Source: Yponomeuta sedellus (Eukaryota; Arthropoda; Insecta; Lepidoptera; Yponomeutidae). Taken from it: a stretch of DNA of 64,000 nucleotides. Below the pieces are notes generated by a model, which saw nothing but the letters and a program-made list of their open reading frames with translations, made no database searches and was not told the origin of the DNA. Positions 51,365 to 62,530 of this stretch are shown in pieces. The number at the start of each line of letters is the position of its first letter. Position 1 is the first letter of the stretch. The translations under genes were made by a program, and so were the position numbers. The stretch is from positions 12,057,894 to 12,121,893 of the forward strand of contig OW203747.1 in NCBI GenBank assembly GCA_934045075.1, in the 5' to 3' direction.

Positions 51365-51720
51365 GATCGATATCAACCCTTGTATGTCCCCACTGCTAGG
51401 GCACGGGTCTCTTCCTGCAACGCAGGAAGGTTAGGCCATACTGCACCACGGGGGCCAAGTCCGGGTTAGTGGAGGATTGTGGGACAGTGGCGGGCCTTAC
51501 TGCCAGAAGTTATCAAGCCGCTAGCCGCCCAGAAGGCCTCTGCCTTTACATGAAAGTCGGCACCAACGGCTTAACATCCCTTGCGAGGCATGGAAGCGCT
51601 CGGAAAAATGCCAGTAGCGGTGGTCACGAGACGGTCACCTATCCTGCACCTGACTGCGCCTGTCGTTGCTTAACTCAAGTGATTCATTCCAATCACTCGG
51701 TTCTCGTAGGCCACGCTTAT
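51365..51720 (+). repeat. RB repeat, nearly full length
   Basis: From atatcaacccttgtatgtcc to tctcgtaggccacgctt. A deletion removes the 'gacatggcttaacgactgcc' part. Confidence 0.8.
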
Positions 51721-51769
51721 TATAAAATACATTAACTTTAAATTTAAGTAAAGGCCCAAGTATGTATTG

Positions 51770-51955
51770 ACCTTTGCATCTACGTAATGAGCTGATTTAT
51801 ACAGCGTCCAGTGGCATCTTTACTCACACTAGACGGGTGAATGGGCCCTCCGGGTACTGTCGTGCCTGGGACATGGTTTTTTAGATGGTGTATGCTTTCT
51901 CAGCACCTATACCTGACAGCTTAGTCGGCCTAGCCCACAGAAAAGACTGAAAGGC
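51770..51955. repeat. Unnamed repeat shared with 41380-41560
   Basis: tctacgtaatgagctgattt, cactagacgggtgaatgggc and gtcgtgcctgggacatgg match the earlier copy. Confidence 0.5.
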
Positions 51956-52164
51956 CCAAGTACCTATAGATTTATCAAAATTGTCGTCGTGCAAAATAAT
52001 TCTCAGAATGAATCAAAGTCAGCCCACGCGGTCTCTGCATAAACTGAGTCTTTCATCACTTGGGAAGGTGGTTGGGCGATCATTAATATTTATTAAGGGC
52101 CGGAGTTGCTTGAGGTAAAATGCAGGCTTTACGTTAACATATTTTAGAAATAGAAATAAATAAT

Positions 52165-52675
52165 TATCGGAGACTCTTAAAGCTACTAACTCGCGCCTCT
52201 AATGGAAAATCATAACTTTTTTTTGAAAAAGAAAATATCATAATTATTAATTACTGCGACAACTAGTTTTAGAGCACAGCCTAGAACGTAATATCTTAAC
52301 AACTGTGATACTACTGATCTTAACAACGGTGTTTTATAACCTAGTCTAGAACCAACCCGGACTTGGCCCCCGTGGTGGAGTATGGCTTAACCTTCCTGCG
52401 ATGCAGGAAGAGACCCGTGCCCCAGCAGTGGTGACATACAAGGGTTGATATCGTCTAGAACCTAGCATCACCAACCTAGGACTTTGATCGCCAAATACGC
52501 CGTTTATAGCGGGATAGGTAGGATTTCAATATTACGTTACAGGCTGTGGGGTCTAAAAATATTCATCACCGATATGAAAAAAAAAGTTTTTCTTTTTGAA
52601 AAAACCTTTTAAAAACAAGTTACGATTTTTATACCATTGGTGGCTTCTTAACCAATGCGGCGTCATTATCTGCTC
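52165..52675. mobile_element. MITE-H copy with nested RB fragment
   Basis: Left part cgcgcctctaatggaaaatc; right part aagttacgatttttatacca to ttggtggcttctt. An RB fragment on the - strand (52350-52455, cccggacttggcccccgtgg to gggttgatatcg) lies inside. Confidence 0.55.
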
Positions 52676-52985
52676 GGCGTCTGTTTGGGTAGTCGTGCAA
52701 TAAAAAGTCAAAATTGAACGACCATGACCTTCCAAGACCGTTGCGATCTCATTACGTATTGTGCTATAAAATCAGCGAAGCCTCATCGAAGAAAGTGCAG
52801 CGTGTGAACTGAATGATTAGTCTGATCTCGGGGCGGGTTTCACCACGGGAGGTTAACCAGCAGGTTAATTAGTCAACCGGCGTTCAAGTTATTCTCGAGA
52901 AAACTCGAGTGTGAAACTCAGGTTAGTAACTACTTCCAGACAACACCGAGTCTTTGTTGTTCAGTATTAGTTATGCAATGGTTCT

Positions 52986-53280
52986 ACTATTTTTAGTTTT
53001 AATGCACTAACCCGTGCTAAGGACAATTTTAAAACCCTATTCAGAGGCTAAAAATTCCACCCATGCCGGGATTCGAACCCGCGACCTCTGGCTATCCGTG
53101 CCAGCGCTCTATCCAACTGAGCTGATGGTCGACTCACCGGCATCAGTGAAATTTCGAACCTCTTTACACTATTCTCTGTATTACGTACAGGCAGCGACAT
53201 GTGGCTGAAGTCAATTGCATCACTTACAGCCCCGACTACCTACTTTGCAGTTAGGTTTTTACATTGAAATGATATCGCTG

Positions 53281-53328
<48 letters not shown>

Positions 53329-53839
53329 GAACACTTTATTGTACATAAAAATGGAAATTACACAGATATTTCTTAACCTAAGAGTACAGACGGCGGCCTT
53401 ATCACTAAAAGTGATCTCTTCCAGACAACCTTCGGATGAACCCACATGATTATACTATTTTTATTTTTAATGCACTAATAATCGAATTCCGGCATGGGTG
53501 GAATTTTTAGCCTCTAAATAGGTTTTTAAAATTGTCCTTAGCACGGGTTAGTGCATTAAAAATAAAATAGTATAATCATGTGGGTACAGCGATATCATTC
53601 CGATGTAAAAACCTAACTGCAAAGTAGGTAGTCGGGGCTGTAAGTGATGCAATTGACTTCAGCCAGATGTCGCTGCCTGTACGTAATACAGCGAATAGTG
53701 TAAACAGGTTCGAAATTTCACTGATGCCGGTGAGTCGCCCATTAGCTCAGTTGGATAGAGCGCTGGCAGGGATAGCCAGAGGTCGCGGGTTCGAATCCCG
53801 GCATGGGTGGAATTTTTAGCCTCTAAATAGGTTTTTAAA
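52986..53839 (-). mobile_element. RA foldback, long (854 bp), 13-bp TSD
   Basis: Direct repeats atgcaatggttct at 52973-52985 and 53840-53852. The E2 side, an antisense tRNA-like block and head run to 53282; after a nested LINE-Z tail comes the end of that unit, a short centre (gcactaataatcgaattccg), then an inverted complete unit with sense tRNA-like block to the E1 end. Both full-length arms are well over 250 bp. Confidence 0.88.
53283..53438 (-). mobile_element. LINE-Z tail nested in RA, (GATA)n
   Basis: About 11 GATA units, then gagaacactttattgtacat to tctcttccagacaacctt. It interrupts the RA word 'cgctgtacccacatg'. The RA element is therefore older than this insertion. Confidence 0.7.
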
Positions 53840-54101
53840 ATGCAATGGTTCTTTCATTCACTAACCAATGGCATTCCAATGTTATTATCCGTACAATTTA
53901 ACTCTGTACCTCCCGCTTTCGATCTCCTTTACGAGAGACGCTTCTTTAATTTGCACGTTACAATTAAACTCTAATGAACAACTATGCATTTTAGAGACGC
54001 TACTGATACACTACTTTTTTTGCCCCAACGGCCATCAGTTCTTCAAGCTATGTGCCCCACCCACTGCCACGGTTTAGCGATGTCCATATTTTCCAGAGCT
54101 C

Positions 54102-54602
54102 ATGCCTTCAAGCTGTAGTGACTCCGCCGGCTCGGTAAAGTCAGCTAAGTGCATTCATCTACGTAGTCGAAGTTCCGCCGGCATCTTTCCGCCGAGCGTC
54201 GAAAATATCTCCATTCCAGCGCTCATGCCTTTAAAGTGTAGTGACTCCGCCGACTCGGTGAAGTCAGCTAGGCGCATCCATCTACGTAGTCGAAGTTCCG
54301 CCGGCATCTTTCCGTCGAGCGTCGAACATATCTCGATTCCGCCTTCAAGGAGTAGTGACTCCACCGACTCGGTGAAGTCAGCTAAGTGTATCCATCTACG
54401 TAGTCGAAGTTCCGCCGGCATCTTTCCGCCGAGCGTCGAAAATATCTCCATTCCAGCGCTCATGCCTTCAAGGTGTAGTGACTCCGCCGACTCGGTGAAG
54501 TCAGCTAGGCGCATCCATCTACGTAGTCGAAGTTCCGCCGGCATCTTTCCGTCGAGCGTCGAAAATATTTCTGACTATGGTATAACTAACCTATTATTAT
54601 AA
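54102..54602 (+). repeat. Four-unit coding-compatible minisatellite
   Basis: Units start at about 54104, 54227, 54341 and 54464, spacings 123, 114 and 123 bp, all multiples of three. Units 1 and 3, and 2 and 4, are most alike, so the array is a doubled pair (237 bp). A + strand frame of 166 codons (repeating SDSADSVKSARRIHLRSRSS and AGIFPSSVENIS) and a - strand frame of 129 codons (repeating MPAELRLRRWMRLADFTESA) both stay open. No family is recognised, and coding status is unproven. Confidence 0.75.
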
Positions 54603-54749
54603 CGTTACATTTGACCTCAATCACGTATATTTCGTTTCACTCAGCTTTCGACTATATGCAAACAAACAGTTTAAATAATAATGTGTAGGGTCAAAGATAT
54701 GAGGCTACCCGTGCTCTCGGTGGGAACATAATGCGTTGATGATGATTAA

Positions 54750-54888
54750 CCCCCTTATTCATAATGGTCCGCTAACTTAAAACAGCTGCTAAAGAGTGTT
54801 ATTTTTCATTCTGACTTAGTTCAATAGAAGAAGACAGAGTGAAAATTAGCAATGCTTTAAGTTAGCAGACTATTATGAATAAGGGGGT
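54750..54888. mobile_element. MITE, ~139 bp, ~30-bp inverted ends
   Basis: cccccttattcataatggtc then cgctaacttaaa is mirrored by tttaagttagcagactatta and gaataaggggg. Confidence 0.75.
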
Positions 54889-55279
54889 ATAAATTTAATA
54901 ACTCTATTAGGAGTTAATTTTTCTTTTCTCTATAGCCGGATAAAAACTGATTGAAATGGGCTATCATCATGCATGATCGATCGTTAGATTGATTTTATAT
55001 ATTTCCGTATTTTAATACTTTTCATCGGGTTGTTTACGTAAAGAAACTGCATTTGGAACGGAGTATAGTTAAAGTATAGACCACTTACATCGTGTGATGA
55101 TTGAATCGCGTGATGGTTTTACTTAAATAAAATATAGTATTTGAGACTGTAATTTTAAGAATGAGGTCTAAAAACGAAAACGTGTGTGAAGGACTTAATC
55201 TTTTTGAGTGAAAATGGCCATTGACCTAAATATTGACAACATTAGTTATATAATTCAAGTTAAATAATTATTTTAATTC

Positions 55280-55346
55280 TTTTAATTAAACACGCCCTTG
55301 TACATTAATTTACATGAGTAAATGGGCGTGCTTAATTATACTTCAT
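55280..55346. repeat. Short hairpin, 15-bp arms
   Basis: taattaaacacgccc and gggcgtgcttaatta in AT-rich DNA. Function unknown. Confidence 0.5.
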
Positions 55347-55444
55347 TTTAAAGGTCAATAAAAAAATTAAGTAAATATAATTTTGTTTAGTGTCATCTGT
55401 CTATCTATCTATAATGCTAGGATTATAGATTATGTAAAGACTAG

Positions 55445-55570
55445 TAAGAGCAGCCACTAGTCTTGCAAGTCTCCACCATCCGGACTTGGTCCCCGTGGTG
55501 GAGTAGGGCCTATACCGTCCTCAGGAAAGAGACCCGTGCCCCTCGGTGGGGACATAATGGGTTGATGCCG
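55445..55570 (-). repeat. RB repeat, diverged fragment
   Basis: Complement of the RB 5' third: cttgcaagtctccaccatcc to cctcggtggggacataatgg. Confidence 0.55.
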
Positions 55571-55917
55571 ATGATGACAAATTACCGACTTCATGTAGAC
55601 TTTTTTAACTTTAATATTAAAAATATTAGTAGGATAGTAGGAGGACTTATTTAAGGCGCTTAGAGGCGCTAATTAGCGCCACCAATCTAATAAAAATCAT
55701 AACTTGTTGCATAATACGTTTTTTTTAAGTTTAGAAATATTAATATATGTAGTAACTATGTTTAGAATATACAACCTAGAACATAGTATAAATGCACTAT
55801 CCTAGGACTCTAATCGATTTCCGCTAACAACGGCCGTGTTTGGTGGAAATCGATGAAAGTCCTTGTTGATCCTACGTTGTAGACTGTAGGTAGGTTCTAA
55901 AAATAGTTATCACAGTT

Positions 55918-56100
55918 ATACTATTTATTTTTTATTTTTAATGCACTAACCCGTGCTAAGGACAAATTTAAAAACCTATTTAGAGGCTAAAAAATTCACC
56001 CATGCCGGGATTCGAACCCGCAACCTCTTGCACGGATAGCCAGAGGTTGCGGGTTCGAATTCCGGCATGGGTGAAATGTTTAGCCTCTAAATAGGTTTTT
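55918..56100 (-). mobile_element. RA foldback nested in MITE-H
   Basis: E2 side, antisense half to 'gcaacctctt', then sense half from cacggatagccagaggttgc to the E1 end. Flanks agttatcacagtt and agaaatatcacattt are an imperfect duplication; the uninterrupted MITE-H copy at 39560 supports the site. Confidence 0.75.
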
Positions 56101-56216
56101 AGAAATATCACATTTGTTAAGATCATGTTCACTTTTAAATAAAAACGTATTATAAAACAAGTTATGATTTTTATTCATTGGTGACTCTAATAAGCACCCC
56201 TAAGTGTCGCTGCCTG

Positions 56217-56415
56217 TACGTAATACAGTAAAGAGGTTCGAAATTTCACTGACGCCGGTGAGTCGCCCATTAGCTCAGTTGGAAAGAGCGCTGGCACGGA
56301 TAGCCAGAGGTGGCGGGTTCAAATCCCGGCATGGGTGGAAATTTTAACCTCTAAATAGGTTTTCAAAATTGTCCTTAGCACGGGATAGTGCATTAAAAAA
56401 AAAGAATATAACCAC
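56217..56415 (+). mobile_element. RA retroposon, sense, E2 end, 6-bp TSD
   Basis: Direct repeats taagtg at 56211-56216 and 56416-56421. Not inverted: head, A box (tagctcagttgg), B box-like ggttcaaatcc, E1 word, then the E2 tail (gcattaaaaaaaaagaatat). Confidence 0.8.
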
Positions 56416-56429
56416 TAAGTGCCTTAAGA

Positions 56430-57334
56430 AAATCTAACCGAAAGTGAAAACCCGGTGACATCGGGCCGCCTATTGTTTGTTATCAGTTTTTTTTTCACGA
56501 GCGCGCGAGCAGAGCGCGCGCGCGCATGATCACACTTTTACTCGATTTGAACTTTACCAGAGTTCACACTGCAACGTAATAGTCTCATGACTTATGGAGA
56601 TGAACTTTTGATATGAAATCGAATTAATCGTCTGTGCAACTATACTCAACTCTATAATAAATTCAGTAGCATTTAAGGCGTGCACTCCGATTCTCGGCAT
56701 TGCTATCAAAAAAAATTCTGTACATATCGTCGTTGATTTTCCAAAATATCACATGTCAAGAAAACATGATTTTCTTTTTCTCATCCAAATTGAAGGAAAA
56801 CTTGATTCTGAATGTAAGTGCGAGACATTTTAATCTCAGCCTGAGTAGGTAAGGATTATGATGGCTTGCTATTTTGTAATTTTTAATTTGTCATACAAAT
56901 TTTACTAAAAAATGCAACTATTTTCCTTTCACATGGGACACTTTGTATTAACGACGATATTATGAAATTAAAATTCGTAATCTGCAATATAATAAATTCA
57001 TATTAAAAAGATTCTAGCTACAGGTACTTTTATGTTTTTATGCATGCTGTGTTCATCTGCAATTAGTTCTACATCTAGTTTAATACAATATTAGGTATCT
57101 GTGGGTCATTCTTTAAGACACGTTTATCGAGCGGCATCACCTTTAAAGAATAGAAATTGAAAAGCCAGCAAGCCACTTTTCTTTCTGTCAAACCTTAAAT
57201 CCTCTCTTAACGTAGTTATTGATTATTATTCAATTATGTTTAATATCATAAAAAACCACCCCCATTTTTTTTCATTGAGAGTCCTTTCCCTGATCTAGTC
57301 ACTTAGATAATTTATATATTTTAAATGAAACGGT
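56430..57334. other. Intergenic, nothing recognised
   Basis: Contains a short CG-repeat-rich word (gagcgcgcgcgcgcatg) near 56510. Otherwise AT-rich with no gene. Confidence 0.4.
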
Positions 57335-57342
57335 CGTGAAGC

Positions 57343-58825
57343 GCTCGTGGCCTAGGCGAACCGAGTGATTGGAATCAATCACTTGGTTAAGCATCAACAG
57401 GCGCGGTCAGGTGAGCGTCCCGTGACTACCGCTAGTGGCATTTTTCCTAGCGCTTCCGTGCTTCGCAAGGCACGTTAAGCCGTTGGTGCTGGCTGTCATA
57501 TACTGGCAGTCGTTAAGCCATGTCAAAGGCCTCTGAATTCAATTCAAATTCAAATAATTTTATTTCAACGTAAAGAATTTACATTCTGTTTGCTGAATGT
57601 CAATGTACAATGTAAAGTGTAAGCCGCCGCCTTCGGGCCGTAATTGTAGTGGAGAAAAAGGCAGCGGAAAAAAAAAACTCCACTCTGACCATCTTTTTTC
57701 AAATCATCTTAAAACCAAATACATCAGTTGCCATATGTAAACCTAATAAGATTTCATGATTGCCATTAACAACCCTAAATGCCAAAGCATTAGTCAAATG
57801 TCTCACAATAATAGGGGAAAACATAAGTGCTGCGGCCAGACACACGAACAGCACTCGTTCACGAGCATAACGCAGTGCTCAGCCATCATCAGTCTCAACC
57901 ATTTTGGAGGGAGATAGATGACCCGAACACCACGCTACCATTCGAAAGACCTTTAGCAAACTTGCAGTTAAGTTTTTGTCAGTTATATAAGGTATCATAT
58001 AGTTATTAATATGCAATCACGTCGTCTGTACACACTTGTATTATAAAATATGTTATACTTAGTTATACTTAACAATAAAATCGCGGTGGAATTGGTTTAC
58101 TATCACGGATTAGGATCGTTTATATAGTCGTCTATTCTATAATATGCCTTTTTACATAGCGAATTTTTAATGAAAGTTTTAAATTTATTTTCAGACAAGC
58201 ATAGAACACGTTCTGGAATTTTGTTGTAAAAACGAACGTTGTAACCTACAAATGATGTGCCTACCTTGGCTAATCGGGATTTAGTACAAGCAACCTTGTT
58301 TCTATTCCTTGTGTTTACGTTATGAACGTCCCTATTTAATTTAAACATTGTTATATTTTTTCGGACATACATTATTTTATCGAATATATATTGGCAAGCC
58401 AGTGTAAGAATGCCTATTTCTTTAAAACGCTCCCTTAGCGATTCTCTACTGTTTAAGTTGTAAATAGCTCTTATTGCTCTTTTTTGCAAGACAAATATTG
58501 TTTCTATATCTGCTGCCCGTCCCCATAATAACAAACCATACGACATGACACTGTGAAAATAACTAAAATAGACCAGCCTCGCCGTCGACACGTCTGTAAG
58601 TTGTCTAATTTTTCTGACTGCAAACGCTGCTGAACTCAACCGACGGTATGGACGGTATGGACGGCTTGATAACTTCTGGCAGTAAGGCCCGCCACTGTCT
58701 TACAATCCTCCACCTACCCGGACTTGGCCCCCGTCGTGGAGTATGGCCTAACCTTCCTGCGATGCAGGAAGACACCCGTGCCCCAGCAGTGGGGGGACAT
58801 ACAAGGGTTGATAACGAAATGAAAC
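57343..58825 (-). repeat. RB repeat split by a LINE
   Basis: 57343-57536 (cgctcgtggcctaggcgaac to aaaggcctctg) and about 58655-58825 (ggcttgataacttctggcag to gggttgataacg) are the two parts of one - strand RB copy. Confidence 0.7.
57537..58645 (-). mobile_element. 5'-truncated CR1/jockey-type LINE inserted in RB
   Basis: Coding end at 58639-58103 on - (178 codons: RLVYFSYFHSVMSYGLLLWG, then VLQKRAIRAIYNLNSRESLR and FYNKIPERV), the C-terminus of a reverse transcriptase protein. About 560 bp of 3' UTR follows and ends in (TTGAA)n near 57545. The 3' UTR matches 42420-42547. The frame is open, so the copy is fairly young. Confidence 0.75.
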
Positions 58826-58868
58826 GGTACACGCTTAAAAAAACTTATAAGTTCTAAGAAGTTGACAA

Positions 58869-59033
58869 CAATACAATGTACGTAATACAGAGAATAGTGT
58901 AAAGAGGTTCGAAATTTCACTGATGCCGGTGAGTCGCCCATTGGCTCAATTGGTAGAGCGCTGGCACGGATAGCCAGAGGTCGCGGGTTCGAATACCGGC
59001 ATGGGTGAAATTTATGCCTCTAAAAGGTTTTTA
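58869..59033 (+). mobile_element. RA retroposon, sense monomer, E1 end, 10-bp TSD
   Basis: Direct repeats aagttgacaa at 58859-58868 and 59034-59043. Head, A box (tggctcaattgg), B box (ggttcgaatacc) and the E1 end (cctctaaaaggttttt) with no E2 tail. Confidence 0.85.
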
Positions 59034-59044
59034 AAGTTGACAAT

Positions 59045-59365
59045 GCTATGAAAAATTGGATTGAGAATTACATTATGTAAAAAAAAAATGTGATTGTCCC
59101 GGGGTTACTGTGGTTATTATTATGCAGTTACTGATTTACGTGGATCATTGTAAATTCTCTTGCACATTCGCTTGCAACGTGTATTAGGATGTCGGGTCAT
59201 CCTAATACACATTACAAGCTAACAAAAAAACTTCACATTAATTCTTTTCAAAAAAAAAGTTGAACTTCATTAACAAACTTTTCATATTAAAAATTAAAAC
59301 TCAGGGATGTGTTGTCACTAGACACAATCGTCCTCAAAATACTTTTGAATATTAATCTACTCTTT
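59045..59365. other. Intergenic, nothing recognised
   Basis: AT-rich; contains a small inverted repeat (gcaacgtgtattaggatg / catcctaatacacattac) at about 59177-59212. Confidence 0.4.
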
Positions 59366-59367
59366 AC

Positions 59368-59604
59368 TTAATCCCAGTCATCTTTGCCTTCTAAATAATC
59401 CTTGATGTTATGTAAGATTTTTCTGCACAGAGTGTGTTCAAATGGTGATATTTCGAAAAACTCTGATATAAAACTCACAGAACAAAAGTCGTTGCACTCG
59501 AAAAAGAAATAGCGCTGTTTAGAGGCAACCCTGTACATGCCTTGCACATTTTTAAGAAATCTTAACAGCCATAAGATACGCCAGTATTCTGCACTTCGTT
59601 TCAA
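59368..59604 (-). CDS. Possible 3' exon of an unknown gene
   Basis: Open frame ending in a stop at 59368 with a non-repetitive sequence (YWRILWLLRFLKNVQGMYRV, RYFFFECNDFCSVSFISEFF, then an acidic end LEGKDDWD). The composition is like a real protein rather than a repeat artefact. The nominal start here is a TTG, so an upstream exon would be required. Family not recognised. Confidence 0.3.
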   Translation of the reverse strand: MKRSAEYWRILWLLRFLKNVQGMYRVASKQRYFFFECNDFCSVSFISEFFEISPFEHTLCRKILHNIKDYLEGKDDWD

Positions 59605-59787
59605 GTTTCACCCAAATCCGTTGCTTAAGAGGTGCCACACCACAACGCGTTGATGTCTTTTCAAGAGATTAACGCGTTGATGTCTTTTTAAGCAGCGCTA
59701 TTTTAATCAAACTCCTTATAGTAGACAAGGTTCTACTTAGATTTTTTTTAATATCACTAGGCATATTAGGAGTTAGGAAGTAAGAGT

Positions 59788-59969
59788 GTTGGAATGTAAT
59801 ACCTAAGTAAATATTGCCACTGCTCTATGATATCCAATGCTGCTGCAGTGGTCTTGAAATAATAATCTAAAGCTTTTATCTTTATAAAAGCTTTACACTG
59901 CTTTTTAGTGTGCCCCAATTTCCCGTTGACTGATAAAATAAATAACGTAAATTCTATACCAGGGTTCAT
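59788..59969 (-). CDS. Possible 5' exon of the same unknown gene
   Basis: ATG at 59969-59967 opens MNPGIEFTLFILSVNGKLGH, then CKAFIKIKALDYYFKTTAAA and LDIIEQWQYLL. A GT donor at 'cttag|gtattac' would leave two bases, which fit an acceptor 'aaacgaag|tgcag' before the 59590 exon in frame, but that acceptor has a poor pyrimidine tract. It could also be an old element. Confidence 0.3.
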
Positions 59970-59999
59970 GCTTGTGTAAGCTCGTTAGCGAGAAAGTGC

Positions 60000-60218
60000 G
60001 ATATCAACCCTTGTATGTCCCCACTGCTGGGGCACGGGTCTCTTCCTGCATCGCAGGAAGGTTAGGCCATACTCCACCACGGGGGCCAAGTGTGGGTTGG
60101 TGGAGGAATGTAAAACAGTGGCGGGTCTTACTGTCAGAAGTTATCAAGCAGCCCTTGAGGCCTCTGACATGGCTTTACGACTGCCATTACATGACAGCCG
60201 ACACCAACGCGAGCGTTT
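60000..60218 (+). repeat. RB repeat, 3'-truncated
   Basis: gatatcaacccttgtatgtc to catgacagccgacaccaacg; close to consensus. Confidence 0.75.
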
Positions 60219-60239
60219 CGTTAACAAGAAAGTAACTTA

Positions 60240-60845
60240 GAAAAAATAATTACACGCTTTATAAGGACGTTCGAACCCCTCCTCGCAAAATAAACACATG
60301 TCAATGTCATTAAATTTGACCCCCACACTCCTAACAAGAACTTGACTTCTTAATGTTATATTCCGATTCTTAATTAATTTGCACGCAAATTATTCAATGC
60401 CAATTAATATTCCGTGCAAAATTGCAAATGTCCGCTTTAGACACGATTGTTTCGTATGTGCTCTATCCGGATCCTACTGAATGTTTTAACATAAAATGAG
60501 TGCACCATATTTCCTACTGACTATAAATAAAGTCGATTGCTCATATATCTTTTTTATTCATTAAATATAAAGTTTTAACTTAGTATTAAAATTTACCCTT
60601 AAATTTTAATCGATCGTTCTTGAAAAAATCAACTACAATCGACCCCTTACATTTTAATACTAAGCTAATATTATACCAGCTATTACCAATTAACTTAACA
60701 TTATTTACATGTTAATATATTTACAAAATAAGTATTACTTTTTTTTTTCACATTGATGTTATTAATTTTTTTTATTTACATAAGTGTTTATTTATAAATT
60801 ACAGTTCTATGTTATCTTATTTTATTTATTAAATATAAATCAAAA
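60240..60845. other. AT-rich intergenic with a diffuse inverted repeat
   Basis: cttagtattaaaattta at 60577 and cattttaatactaag at 60650 pair and may be a MITE remnant. No gene. Confidence 0.4.
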
Positions 60846-60847
60846 TA

Positions 60848-60960
60848 TGGTTGCCTGGAAGAAATTGCTTTTAGTAATAAGGCCGCCATTTGTACTATAT
60901 TTTTTATATAATTTCTGTTACTGTAGTTTCTGTGTACAATAAAGAATATTCTATCTACAA
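60848..60960 (+). repeat. LINE-Z tail
   Basis: ggttgcctggaagaaattgc, taaggccgccatttgtacta and gtgtacaataaagaatattc, ending near a TATC word. Confidence 0.6.
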
Positions 60961-61040
60961 ATCCACAGCAATACAATTAAGATAAACAAAAGGTACCTTA
61001 TAATTTGTACTGCAGCCAATGTTGGATTTTACTATGTATT

Positions 61041-61203
61041 TTTAAAAACATGTTTAGAGGCTAAAAATTCCACCCATGCCCCGGCATCGAACCCGCGATC
61101 TCTGCCTAACCGTGCCAGGCGCTCTCCCAACTGAGCTAATGTGCAAGTACCGGCATCAGTGAAATTTCGAACCTCTTTACAATACTCTCTGTATTACTTA
61201 CAG
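61041..61203 (-). mobile_element. RA retroposon, antisense monomer, diverged
   Basis: E1 end (ttaaaaacatgtttagaggc), degraded B box (catcgaacccgcg), A box and head to attacttacag. Flanks tgtatt on both sides. Confidence 0.65.
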
Positions 61204-61205
61204 TG

Positions 61206-61560
61206 TATTCTATAATAAAATCTCTAAAGATATATTAAGCTTGCCTGAATCGCGGTTCAAAAAATATGTTAAGCACACTTTGTGCCAAAAGGGTTACTAT
61301 AACATAAAGGATTATTTAGATGACAATGAGGTCTGGAATTAGAGTCAGTACAATGTACGAGTTCTATGTTTTATAATAATTATGTAAAACTATGTTAATT
61401 AAGGACTTTGAAAAGACTAAGTTTGGAGCTTTTTTGTCCATTTTTTCTCCAAAATTATCTAGATTTTGAAATGGATACCTAGTTTGAATTGTAACGTTCC
61501 GCAGTTTACCGCATTGTAGCCGCAGTTTCTGTGCTCCTTTGAATAAAACCTTTGCATTTC
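61206..61560 (+). mobile_element. CR1-like LINE C-terminus and 3' UTR
   Basis: tattctataataaaatctct, gatatattaagcttgcctga (FYNKISKDILSLPE type motif), then the 3' UTR shared with 26650-27185. This copy is not interrupted and serves as the empty-site reference for the palindromic insertion at 26929. Confidence 0.65.
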
Positions 61561-61564
61561 ATTT

Positions 61565-62250
61565 AATTACTTTTACTATGTAGTCTAGAATCTATTAATC
61601 TAGGTACGAGTACAACAATACCATTCCGGTCTCGATGCCCAACAAAGGACGTATAGTATTCCTTTCGGCACAAAGTGTACTGTGCACATAGACACTTTTG
61701 ACCAACTCTATTTAATATTTGTAGAAATGGACTGCCGTATTACGTAACATTTCCTACACTTTTAGATTACAGGATGTGGACGTCCTACAGACATCTATAG
61801 ATCTCAATGTTTTCTCGAGGCACGCCGTTTAAATCAGTTATATAATAGGATTCTAAGTGGTCGATTTAACTACGGACAGAAACGAGGTTTACGCAACGAA
61901 GCGTTTATGTATTGCATTCTTGACCCCGAATGATCACTTCCGATATGGTTTTTTAATATTATGTAGACCACTTTCGATTTTTATTGCAGGTAACTGCTAG
62001 GCTATATCTGAGTCTAGCGATCTTATTTATACTCGTAAAATAACGATGCCTTAAAACAGTCGATAAATGACGATTAAAATAGTCTGATATGGAGATTTTA
62101 CAAGGAAAAGATGTAACCATAGATTAGATAGCCTCTGATGAGTATTTAAGAAGAATCGTGTTTTATATGGCCGTAGTTATAGACCAGTGGGTCCTAAACT
62201 TTTAAGTTAATTCAAACACATTCAACTTTGTTTACTAAGTTACATGCATT
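61565..62250. other. Intergenic, nothing recognised
   Basis: No gene or repeat family seen. Confidence 0.4.
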
Positions 62251-62254
62251 AGTA

Positions 62255-62425
62255 GAAATACCACTCGCTAACTGTGAAGGAAAACATCGTGAGGAAACTT
62301 GACTGTCTAAGGTGTTCAATTACCTCAGTGCTAAAAATTGCCAATCCGCGGTGGGCCCGCGTGGTAATTAAGCCCATACTCTCTCTCTGAGAGAAGGCCT
62401 GTGCCCTGCAGTGGAAGGTATATGT
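62255..62425 (+). repeat. RE repeat, body only
   Basis: taccactcgctaactgtgaa to aaggcctgtgccctgcagtg; complete body without the tRNA head. Confidence 0.7.
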
Positions 62426-62530
62426 ATAGATTACATAAAAAAAAATCTTACGGACATCTCAAGATTTGACTTCAATTCAAGTTGTAAGCTTGAAACTGTT
62501 TTATTACATTAATTTAAAATAACATTTATT

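Larger units (their letters stand above)
55651..56428. mobile_element. MITE-H copy with two nested RA insertions
   Basis: Left end ttaaggcgcttagaggcgct and inner caccaatctaataaaaatca; right inner aagttatgatttttattcat and end gtgccttaag, inverted relative to the left end. Confidence 0.6.
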
